This document shows positions 39,876 to 49,700 of a stretch of 64,000 bases of DNA, piece by piece. The stretch lies in the NCBI RefSeq assembly GCF_000940805.1, contig NZ_CP007142.1, forward strand, positions 3,262,593 to 3,326,592, read 5' to 3'. The DNA is from Gynuella sunshinyii YC6258. Lineage in GTDB: Bacteria; Pseudomonadota; Gammaproteobacteria; Pseudomonadales; Natronospirillaceae. Numbering within the stretch: position 1 is the stretch's first letter; every line of letters begins with the position of its first letter. The notes under the pieces were generated by a model. The model was not told where the DNA came from. It made no database searches and saw nothing but the letters and a program-made list of their open reading frames with translations. The position numbers were made by a program, and so were the translations under genes.

Positions 39876-41966
39876 TTAATCAATATTGGCTTGTTCCGGG
39901 AGAACATTGTCGAATTCAATGTTTTTCGAATTTTTGATTTGCCAGACGCTGTCGTAACCGGCGTTCCAGTTGGTGACTGTCACATTCTTGAAGACCGAAT
40001 CTTTTAAATGGTCAATATCTGTCACAACGACATTTTTAATAGTGACATTAGAGAAGGTGATGTTCTCCTGATAGGTTTCCGGATAAGAGCTGTTTTCGTC
40101 GGAGCCATCATAGCCGTCAACCTTGATAACATTTTTCCCGGTATCGGGAGAGACGTTATCCAGCGTGACGTTTTCAACCAGGATATCTCTGAACTGGGCA
40201 GATGATGGTGCATCTGTAAAGACATTGTCGCCGGCAGAATACTTCAGGGTGAATATGAAAGGATTGCCGGTACCACCGCGGTTGGTGATCTCACGGTTTT
40301 CTATTGTATTGGTGTTTTTGGTTCCAATATCTTTCATGGCATTGTCTCTGAAGACAATGCGACGACCTCCGCCACCGGTCGCTGTGGTGCTTTTCATGCG
40401 CAGACCATTATCGGTCAGAAACATGACATTCTCTTCTGCCAGTATATCTTGTACCCAGGCTCCTGTGTGGCTGCCAATTGTGACCGCGCCGTGTCCCTCA
40501 CGCATGTAATTATTGAATATCCAGACTTTTTCTGTTGGCTGGACATGTTCGCTGCCTTCGGCGTAGTCGGCTCCCTGTCCTGCGGCGAAGTTGATGTTGT
40601 CGTCACCACTGTCCACGAAATTTGCAAATATCATAGAGTTTTCGCTGTTGCCAAACTCGACACCATCTGCATTATTTACATCAAAGGTCTGTGTATTGTT
40701 GTAAGCAAATACGGTGTTTTCGCCTTCAAGAAACATGACACCATGGTAAGCCGGGTTGATCAGTTTCAAGCCTGCGAAGTAAAGGTTGGTTACACCCCTG
40801 AATGTGGCGAGACTGGAACGCCGGTTGGAGTATAGATCTTTATTGATCTGGCCCTTATAGCCGCCGTAGGTATTCTCAATGAGTGATTTCAGTTCGCTTT
40901 CTGTTGTCCAGGTGGTGTCTTTTTCTTGCCAGGCTGCAAACATCTGGTTGTAGGCAAGTTTCCCAAGTGTGTAGACTTTTTCCTGATTACCGGCCTGGAA
41001 ATAAGCCAGCTGGTTTCCAACTTCATCCTGGGTATCGGTGTCTGAGCGAGTCCAGCCGCTGCCATCTATGGTGCCATCGCCAACGATACGGATATTTTCA
41101 TATACATGGCGACGATAGTCATAACCCTGATCCTCAGTAATGTTGCCGTTCCGATGATCTTTTGACAGCACATTTAATAATGAGGGTGGGCGTCGTGAAT
41201 CTGTGGGATTGGTTTTATAGCTGTAGAGCTGGTATCCCTGGTTCAGAGGATAGTCATTTGAATCAGTGGAACCTTTGAGTGTGGCACCTGACTGAATTTC
41301 CAGCGTCATGTTACTTGCCAAGAATAGGGCGCCAGAGACATATACGCTACCTGCCTGGTTGCCAGAAATAACGACTTTGCAATCAAAGGCACTGTTTGAG
41401 TCTGCGGCACAATCGTCAATGGCTTTTTGGATACTGCTTGTATTCAGTGTAGTTCCATCACCGACAGCACCATAATCAGTGATGTTTACGACTTTGCTAT
41501 AGGTTGGTGCAGTTGTGGCCTTAACTATCTGACTTTGGTCCGATTCGCTACCGTCTTTGTAAACAGCGCTGACGGTAAACTCATATTCGGTATCCGGGTG
41601 AAGTCCGGTGACTTTGAAATTCAGAAATCTGGTCTGCTGATGAAAATTCTCACTGTCCGCATCAAAGAATATTTTGATGTAAGGATAAGCCGGTGAATGT
41701 TGTTGGTTGTTGCTGCTGGAAAGTCCGATGAACTCGCCATTTTTATAAATCTTATAATCGACAATGTCAGCATAATCATCTGGTTTGTGCCAGACCAGTA
41801 CAATGCTGGTATCGTCATAAGCCAGAGTTGGGACCTGAGGGGTGATCTCCGTACTTTCGGGTTTACTGGCATAAGTATCGTTCGTGCCTGATGATTGGCA
41901 AGCTGTTAAGAACGTAGCCATACTCAGGATTGAGGATGTTAATAGTATGTGTCGCCCAGTTTTCAT
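39876..41966 (-). CDS. lipoprotein polygalacturonase (FnIII + GH28)
   Basis: A 696-residue secreted pectinase. Start MKTGRHILLTSSILSMATFLTAC has AAGG upstream and a lipobox (LTAC, Cys23), so the protein is lipid-anchored. The frame's 53 further upstream codons lack a signal. A fibronectin-III-like module (about 45-150: PTLAYDDTSIVLVWHKPDDYADIVDYKIYKNG...) precedes the GH28 right-handed beta-helix, which opens with NITDYGAVGDGTTLNTSSIQKAIDDC. Catalytic motifs are NNADGVEFGNSEN, VDSGDDNINF (the Asp pair), GHGAVTIGSHTG and RMKS. It should cut polygalacturonate or a related pectin at the cell surface, giving oligomers for the PL2-type enzyme. Confidence 0.9.
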   Translation of the reverse strand: MKTGRHILLTSSILSMATFLTACQSSGTNDTYASKPESTEITPQVPTLAYDDTSIVLVWHKPDDYADIVDYKIYKNGEFIGLSSSNNQQHSPAYPYIKIFFDADSENFHQQTRFLNFKVTGLHPDTEYEFTVSAVYKDGSESDQSQIVKATTAPTYSKVVNITDYGAVGDGTTLNTSSIQKAIDDCAADSNSAFDCKVVISGNQAGSVYVSGALFLASNMTLEIQSGATLKGSTDSNDYPLNQGYQLYSYKTNPTDSRRPPSLLNVLSKDHRNGNITEDQGYDYRRHVYENIRIVGDGTIDGSGWTRSDTDTQDEVGNQLAYFQAGNQEKVYTLGKLAYNQMFAAWQEKDTTWTTESELKSLIENTYGGYKGQINKDLYSNRRSSLATFRGVTNLYFAGLKLINPAYHGVMFLEGENTVFAYNNTQTFDVNNADGVEFGNSENSMIFANFVDSGDDNINFAAGQGADYAEGSEHVQPTEKVWIFNNYMREGHGAVTIGSHTGAWVQDILAEENVMFLTDNGLRMKSTTATGGGGRRIVFRDNAMKDIGTKNTNTIENREITNRGGTGNPFIFTLKYSAGDNVFTDAPSSAQFRDILVENVTLDNVSPDTGKNVIKVDGYDGSDENSSYPETYQENITFSNVTIKNVVVTDIDHLKDSVFKNVTVTNWNAGYDSVWQIKNSKNIEFDNVLPEQANID

Positions 41967-42715
41967 GTTTGTCTGCCTTAATAATTTTGTTGTTATTGTT
42001 TCCCGGCACTGATGTTGGAGGCGAAATAATGTATGGAATTCTTTTGTCCGCAAATGCCAGGTACGGGTTAAGTGTTTGATTCTAATGATATGATCCTGTT
42101 CTATTGTGATTTTTATCAAGGTCAATCAACTATATTTAGTATTGCAATTTAGAATCATCTCTAAATTCACACTCCCTTCCGCACTAATCTTATGGTTTAT
42201 TTTCACTGGATCAACAAAAACTTTTTTTGAAACAACCGTGTTTTATGTTTTAAAAAAAATGAATTTTTGGGTATGTGTTTTTCTAAATCATTGAAACATG
42301 GTGGTTCCAGTTGAGCGTTGAATAGGCGGTTTGATCTGTGCTGGAGAGGGGTTTGATTTCGTTTGGTTTTGATGTAGGGGATTGATTAACATTTATGACG
42401 CTTATATTAATGTTAATAAATTTGTTTATTTTTATTGCATTAGTTTTGTCTAATTTATTGAATTTTAGTTTTTTTTGAATGGGTGTTTTTTCGTCATTTT
42501 GTTTTTTCATATATTAAAATTTAATTTGTCTTTGTCGTAATAATTTACGAGTAAAATAGAAATTTTAATTATTGGGATAATTGGTTTTTTTGGTTTGTCT
42601 ATCGATAAAAAATTGTGTTTATTCTTGTTCCTGTGATTGTCATAATTCTGGCTTATATTCTTATTGCGATGAATTGATTGCTTTGTTATCTTGAATGCGA
42701 TTTGTAGTGTTTATG

Positions 42716-42790
42716 CAGTAAACAGTAAACAGTAAACAGTAAACAGTAAACAGTAAACAGTAAACAGTAAACAGTAAACAGTAAACAGTA
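42716..42790. repeat. heptanucleotide tandem repeat, about 10.7 copies
   Basis: Ten perfect copies of CAGTAAA (42716-42785) plus the five bases CAGTA. The unit is 7 bp, so gain or loss of one copy shifts any reading frame through it. On the plus strand every frame is quickly stopped (TAA in each unit). On the minus strand it stays open as a cyclic C-L-L-F-T-V-Y peptide. Confidence 0.97.
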
Positions 42791-42940
42791 GGCAGGAAAG
42801 TGGTTTAATTGAAGCTTTCTCGCTTGGCAAAATAAGTTGTTGGCTGTATTTGCTTTTTCCTGGTGGTTGGTGCCATTCATTAGTCTGAATTGTTCCAACT
42901 TATAAATAATACTCAACATGAGTTTTAGGAAAGCCTCACT

Positions 42941-43390
42941 ATGATTTTTTGTCAGGAAACTGGACAAAAAAATTCCACATTCGAATTTGATGTGTCAGGC
43001 AGTCAAGTTGTAATTGATCATTTTTGTTTTGGTCACTTTGTAAGATCTCATTCAAATGTACGAGTTGATGGAGTTTTATATTTTTTATTAGGTGCTGTTG
43101 TTTTTTTATTAAACTTTTTTCCTTCGGATTGCTTTTTATCCCGTTATAACCGACTTCTTCATGATGGTAGGACAGCAAAGACTGGAAGTCAGGATTTGAC
43201 TATTCATCGATATGATTTTTCTTCGACGTTAAAGTCACAAGCTTTTACCTATTTATTTCAAGCTTTAAATAAGTCATTAAATTTGTATGTGACTTTGCAG
43301 CTGGGATTATGCTTTTCTGATTCTCATAAAAAAGTCGAATTGATTCCTGTTTCCGCAAGTCTCTTTAGGTCCATTCGCGGCAGCCCATGA
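42941..43390 (+). CDS. doubtful hypothetical protein in the AT-rich region
   Basis: A 149-codon frame from an ATG with TTAGGAAA about 8-10 nt upstream. The product is rich in Phe, Ser and Leu, with one hydrophobic segment (VLYFLLGAVVFLLNFFPSDCFL), and resembles no family I know. Codon use is unlike its neighbours. It may be a small transferred gene or simply a chance frame in AT-rich DNA. Confidence 0.25.
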   Translation: MIFCQETGQKNSTFEFDVSGSQVVIDHFCFGHFVRSHSNVRVDGVLYFLLGAVVFLLNFFPSDCFLSRYNRLLHDGRTAKTGSQDLTIHRYDFSSTLKSQAFTYLFQALNKSLNLYVTLQLGLCFSDSHKKVELIPVSASLFRSIRGSP

Positions 43391-43554
43391 TGGGTGTTTG
43401 CTTATATCTGATTAGGCATCCCATTATTTCTGAGTAATGCGAAGTATTCGGTTCGTAGAGATCTCTGTCTCTGCGCCATTTCATCTGCTCTCCAAAAAAA
43501 TCCTGTTGGCCGATTTTATATCTCCATTTTTGGGGCTGTAGTTTTGTGCGGGTA

Positions 43555-43695
43555 ATGTTGGTTGGGGCAGTTTTTATCTCTGATAACTACACAATTAATG
43601 AGTCTCTAAAAAATGAAGAAAGTTTTGATGCTGACCAGGTAGCGTTACCTGGAGCTTGTGGTTGGTGTATCTCTCAAGAATTATTAGCGGAATAA
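43555..43695 (+). CDS. possible 46-residue Cys-containing micropeptide before the PKS-NRPS
   Basis: A short frame ending 92 bp before the megasynthase start. It reads with an acidic middle (NESLKNEESFDADQ) and a C-terminal part VALPGACGWCISQELLAE containing C-G-W-C. An in-frame GTG at 43546 is an alternative start, and the frame is open back to 43459. The ribosome-binding site is poor. It could be a leader peptide controlling the biosynthetic gene, a ribosomal-peptide precursor, or chance. No maturation enzyme for such peptides was recognised nearby. Confidence 0.3.
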   Translation: MLVGAVFISDNYTINESLKNEESFDADQVALPGACGWCISQELLAE

Positions 43696-43787
43696 GTTGA
43701 AGTACTGAGAAGCTGCCACCTTCAAGCGAAGTGGATGATGTTCAGCGTTAAAAAACATTTTTTCAGAGGTCTCTCAAGGAATTTAAT

Positions 43788-46700
43788 ATGAGGTCGAACA
43801 TGTCTTTGAAAAATAAAATTGCAATTGTTGGGATAGGATGTCGTTTTCCCGGTCATGCTAATGATTACCAGAGCTTCTGGCAGAACCTGATTACAGGTAA
43901 AGATTGTCTTGAAGCGACGCCGCTCAATCGTTACAACGCAGAACATCTTTACAGTCATGACAAGTCGAAACCTGGGCGGTTAACGGGTGGGCGAGGTGGT
44001 TATATCGATGGCTTTGACGAATTTGACCCCGCGTTTTTTGGTATAGGCCCACGTGAAGCGGAATATATGGATCCTCAGCAACGAAAGTTGTTGGAAGTGG
44101 CCTGGGAGGCTATGGAAGATGGCGGACTCAAACCACGACAGCTAAGTGGTCAGAATGTAGGGGTCTTCATTGGTGGATTTACACTGGATTATAAGATTGT
44201 TCAGTTTGCTGATCTGAGCTTTAACGGTCTGGCTGCACATACTGCGACCGGTACCATGATGACTATTCTGTCGAACCGAATTTCGTACTGTTTTGACTTT
44301 CATGGGCCGAGTATGTCCGTCGATACGGCGTGCAGCTCATCTTTAGTCACCACTCATCTGGCCTGTCAGAGCCTGATTCGGGGTGAAAGTGATATTGCTC
44401 TGTCTGGTGGTGTGTTGCTACATATGACTCCGCAATACACGATCACTGAATCAAAAGGCGGCTTTTTGTCTCCAGAGGGACTTTCGAGAACGTATGATGC
44501 CGATGCCAATGGTTACGTGCGTTCAGAAGGTGTGGGTGTGGTGGCGCTTAAGCGGCTGGAAGATGCGCTGCGCGACGGCGATCCAATCCATGCAGTGATT
44601 ATCGGATCCGGAGTCAATCAGGATGGACGGACCAACGGTATTACCGTACCGAGTGGTGAAGCGCAGGAGCAACTGATTCGCACAGTATGTGATGAAGCGG
44701 GCATTAATCCAGGCTCCCTGCAGTACATTGAGGCTCATGGTACTTCAACACCGGTTGGGGATCCGATTGAAGCCAATACGCTCGGACGGGTATTGGCCAC
44801 GAAACGTCGGCCACAGGACAAATGTTATATCGGCTCTGTCAAAACCAATATCGGTCATACGGAAGCCGCCGCCGGGGTGGCGGGATTGATTAAAACGGTT
44901 CTGGCTCTGAAACATAAAACCATCCCGCCACACATCAATCTGAAAACGGTGAATCCGGCGCTGAATATTGACGATCAGCCCTTCAATATCCCATCCGAAC
45001 CGGTTGCCTGGCCGGAACATGAAGGCCCGGCACGGGCAGGCGTGAACTCTTTTGGTTTCGGCGGAACGAATGCTCACGTACTGTTGGAAGAGTCTCCGGT
45101 TCAGTTATTGGCGGACAAACCCGAAACTTATCCGGCACGTGCATTGCTGCCGTTGAGTGCCGACGATGACGCGGATTTGACTCGTGTGGCCATCAAAATG
45201 CGTGATGCAGTACTGGCTTCCGATGATCCTCAAACGTTTCTGTATCATGCCGGTCATACACTGGCGAACCGGCGTGAGTTATTGTCCAAGCGTGTCACCT
45301 TTGCCTATGAGAGTCATGATGATCTGATTGCCACGATGGACAGTTATATTGACGGCCAGAATAACGTTAATGCTATTGTGGGCAGCCCGATCCCTGAACA
45401 GCAGCGTCGGCTGGTTTGGGTTTTTACCGGTATGGGACCGCAATGGTGGGCCATGGGGCGGCAATTGTTCCAGACCGAGCCCGTCTATCGCGACATGATC
45501 GAGCGCTGTGATGAGCTAATGAGTCAGCATGCCAACTGGTCGTTGATCGAACAGTTGAATGCGAGTGAAGAAGATTCGAAAATGGCCGATACCTGGCTGG
45601 CTCAACCCGCTAACTTCGCTTTGCAGGTTGCTCTGGCGGCACTTTGGCGGTCCTGGGGAGTCACCCCGGAAGCAATTGTCGGCCATAGTGCCGGTGAGGC
45701 AGCAGCGTTCTACGAAGCGGGAGTTTACTCTCTGGAAGATGCTGTCAAAGTCATTATCGAGCGAAGTCGTCTGCAATACCTGCTCGATGGTCATGGCACC
45801 ATGCTGGCCGTCAGTCTGACTGAAGAAGAGGCGTTGGAACGTATAGCGCCTTATGGCGAACGTATTTCGATTGCGGCCATAAACAGCCCCACGGCAATCA
45901 CGTTGGCGGGCGATGAGGAGCCGCTGAAGCTGTTAGCTGACGAACTTCATGAGAGTAAGGTTTTTGCCAAGTTTCTGGCCGTTAATGTGCCTTATCACAG
46001 TGCCAAAATGGAATTGATCGAAGAGGAATTATTTGCTTGCCTGGCAGATATTCAGCCTCAACCGGCGAAAATACCCGTTTACCTGACGGCCCGGTCCGGA
46101 ATTGCCAAAGGACCGGAGCTGGATGCTGCATACTGGTGGGAAAATGTGCGTTACAGCGTTCGATTCAAAGATGCGATTACGCATCTGGCCAAAGATGGCT
46201 ATCGCCTGTTTCTCGAAATTGGCCCGCATCCGGTATTGGGACATTCAATTAAGGACTGCATGAGTGTATTGCAGATTCCGGTGGATATTCTGTTTACCAT
46301 TCGTCGTCTGGAAGACGAAGGTCAGCGATTCATGCAGGCTCTGGCAATGCTGCATAATCTTGGTTACCCGATTGACTGGCAGGCTATGTTTCCCGAAGGT
46401 CGTTGGGTGACACTGCCGACCTATCCCTGGAAGCAGGATCGTTACTGGGTGGAAGCTGCCGCCGTTGCGCAAATTCGTCTCGGTCAAACTCATCACCCTT
46501 TGTTGGGACGAAGATTACCAACAGCAGAGCCGGGGTTTGAAACGCTTCTGGATATTGAACAACAACCCTACCTGGGGGATCACCGCATCCAGGGGAATGT
46601 ATTGTTTCCCGCAGCCGGTTTTCTTGAGATGGCCATGCAGGCCATTAAGGCACTTACCGGTAAAGCCAATGGTACGGTGCGGGATCTGCAGTTAAAGAAA

Positions 46701-49700
46701 GCACTTTATCTGCCGGATGCAGATGTCAAACCCGTTCAGTTTTTGCTCAGCAGTGATAATGCCCGTTTCAGCATTGCCACTTTGCCACAGAACTCTGTCT
46801 CCGGTGACAGTGCTATTCACGCGACGGGGTACTTGCAGGTGTCACCAATTCCCCGCTGGCCCCAAACGTTTGCACTGGATGACATTCGCGAACGTTGCCA
46901 GTTGAAGCTCTCCGGAAATGCCTGCTACGCCACATTGGCAGAAATGGGGTATCACTATGGTCCGGTGTTTCAACCCATCGATAAAGTCTGGGTTGGCGAT
47001 AATGAAGCGTTGGCGTTGCTGCTTCCCCGGCTGGATGACCAGCAGCTGGAACAGCACTCATATCACTTTCATCCAACGTTGCTGGATGCCTGTTTTCAAA
47101 CCGTACTAACCACAGAAATTCTGCATTTTCAAAATGGTTCTGAGTCAGCCATGCGGTTGCCGTTGTCCCTGGCCAGTTTTGAGAGCCGGGAGATCGGTAT
47201 TCAGCCGTTGTGGGCTTACAGCAAAGTCACTGCCCGCACCACAGACGAAATCATTTCTGATATTTATGTATACGACAAAAATGGCGATTGCCTGGCCAGG
47301 ATGGAAGGATTTCGAGCAGGTAACGTAGATGCGGTTCCCAGTCAGGCTGCGCTGAGCACCATTGACAACTGGTTAACGGAAGTACATTGGATCAACAAGG
47401 ATATTCCTGAAGAGGCCTTGGCGGAGCCGCTGACAGCGTCAAATGGAACCGTACTCGTCGTCGGGGATCGCAGGCACCCGCTGGTCATCGAGTGTGTGTC
47501 CCGGTTGCGGGATATGCGACAACCATTCTGCATGGTTGATCATGATCCGGGCTTTGTATTTGAAACCAAACAATCTCAGGCGTTATTTGATACCGCCAGC
47601 CGGGAAGACTGGCAGGCATTTTTTGGTGCGCTGAAAGACAGTGATTTACCGGCATGTGACGGCATTCTGGATCTGCGCCAACTCAGTGTTCCGGAGCTTG
47701 ATACCTGTAGCCCGGAGACGTTGGCGTCGCAGAACAGCTACGCCACATATCCTTTGATTGCCATGGCACAGGCTTTGTTGGCCAGTCAGATTCAGGCGCG
47801 ATTGCTGATCGTGACCGCCAGGGGGCAGGCCGTGTTACCGGATGAAGGCCCGAATCCGCTGGCTGCCGCAGCATGGGGTGTTGGTCGGGTGCTCTGGTAT
47901 CAGGAACTGATTACTAACCGCGGCTCGTTATTGGATGTTGACTGGCAGCAGGGAGACGGTGCACAGCAGTGTACTGAAGCCGTTGAACATATTCTGACAG
48001 AACTGCGGGCTGATCGCTGGCCGGCATTCAGTCAACCGGGTTCGGGTGTCTATGAAGGCGAAGTAGCGTGGCGCCAGAATCAACGTTATGCCTGCAGGCT
48101 TAGAGCTGCTGAAAATCTCGGCCGGCCATTACCGCTACAACTGAGACCGGATGCCTGTTATCTGGTGACAGGTGCATTCGGGGCATTGGGACAACTGCTG
48201 TGTCACACACTGGTAGATCGTGGTGCCAGACGTTTGATCCTGATGGGGCGTACGGCTTTACCTGAGCGTTCAGAATGGTCAGGACTCCCAACCGATCATC
48301 CGCTGTCGAAGCAAATAACCTTCGTTCGCTCACTGGAAGCGAAAGGGGTGGATGTCATTACTGCAGCTGTGGACGTCAGCTATGAAGAGAGTCTGAGTGC
48401 TTGGTTGCAGGACTTCCGTCAATGGCAGTTGCCGCCAATACGCGGTGTTTTTCATTTGGCCGGACAGGTTAGAGACACATTGCTGGCAGATATGACCCCC
48501 GAGAGTTATAACGCCGCTTATGATCCCAAAGTCGTGGGATCCTATTTACTGCACCAGTATTTACACGATCAGCCGTTGGATTATTTTGTCATGTTCGCTT
48601 CGGTGGCATCTTTGCTGACGACGGCAGGGCAGACTAACTATGCAGCCGGAAATGCCTTTCTGGATGCACTTGCTCATTATCGACGTTCCCAAGGTTTACC
48701 TGGATTGGCGCTCGACTGGGGACCATGGGCGACAGGCATGATTGAAGACCTGGGACTGATTGATCACTATCGCAACAGTCGTGGAATGAACTCTACGGCG
48801 CCGGAAGCCGGCATGGACATTGTTGAACGTGTGCTGGGCCAGGATGTTCCGCAGCTGATGATCAACACAGTGGTTGACTGGCCGTTATTCAATGCCTGGT
48901 ATCAGGAAATGCCTCCTATCATTGCGGAACTGGCCAGTTCGCAGCAACAGGCGGCTGGTGATGAGGACCATGGCAGCTTTTTGGAGCGTTATCGTTGGGC
49001 TGATGAGAGTGACCGTCAGACCTTGCTGGAAGAACACTTTGTCTTCGTGGTCAGTGATGTGTTGCGCATCAAGGCTTCGGGAGTGTCCATGGCCAGCAAT
49101 CTGAATGATCTGGGGCTCGACTCACTGCTGGCAATTGAATTGCGGGCCCGGATTCAGCGGGATATCAAGGTTTCTTTGCCTGTGGTTACGTTATTGTCCG
49201 GAACGCCAGTCAGTGATCTGATTGCCCAGGTTGAAGGTGATCTGGTCGCACAACTGGGACAGGACGGTGGTCAAACCGAAACCAGTGATGTTGAAATTTA
49301 CTCCAACGAACATGAATTCCCGTTGTCACGCAATCAAACCGCATTGTGGTTTTTGAAACATTTGAACCCCGATGGCTTTGCCTACAATATCGGCGGTGCG
49401 GTGGAAATTCGCGCTGAACTTCAGCCGGAACTGATGTTTGATGCTGTTCGCACGATGATTCGGCGGCATCCCATGTTACGTGCCAATTTTGCCCAGAAAG
49501 ATGGCCGGGCCATGCAATTCATCAGTGATAAGCCGAAAGAGGATATCGGTTTGCTGGATATGGAAGGTACCCCTTGGGAGCAGGTATATAACCATATCAT
49601 TGCAGAATACCGTAAACCCTATGATCTGGCTCACGATCCGTTGATGCGGTTTCGTCTGTATCGATTGGCGGACGATCGCTGGGTAATGATGAAAGCGGTG

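Larger units (their letters stand above)
41967..43787. other. AT-rich 1.8-kb region upstream of the megasynthase
   Basis: A long region visibly richer in A and T than its neighbours, especially 42180-42700 and 42900-43350. It contains a heptanucleotide tandem repeat (42716-42790), a doubtful plus-strand frame (42941-43390), and a short Cys-containing frame (43555-43695). The promoter of the PKS-NRPS must lie in its right part. The composition suggests a horizontally acquired or silenced regulatory region. No regulator gene is present. Confidence 0.55.

Noticed and set aside
42283-42510. 75-codon minus-strand frame rich in Lys/Asn/Ile
   Set aside because: Composition simply mirrors AT-rich DNA; no start signal, no family pattern.
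42686-42967. 93-codon minus-strand frame containing a repeated C-L-L-F-T-V-Y peptide
   Set aside because: The repeated peptide is only the heptanucleotide array read in three frames in turn. The rest looks non-coding and there is no ribosome-binding site.
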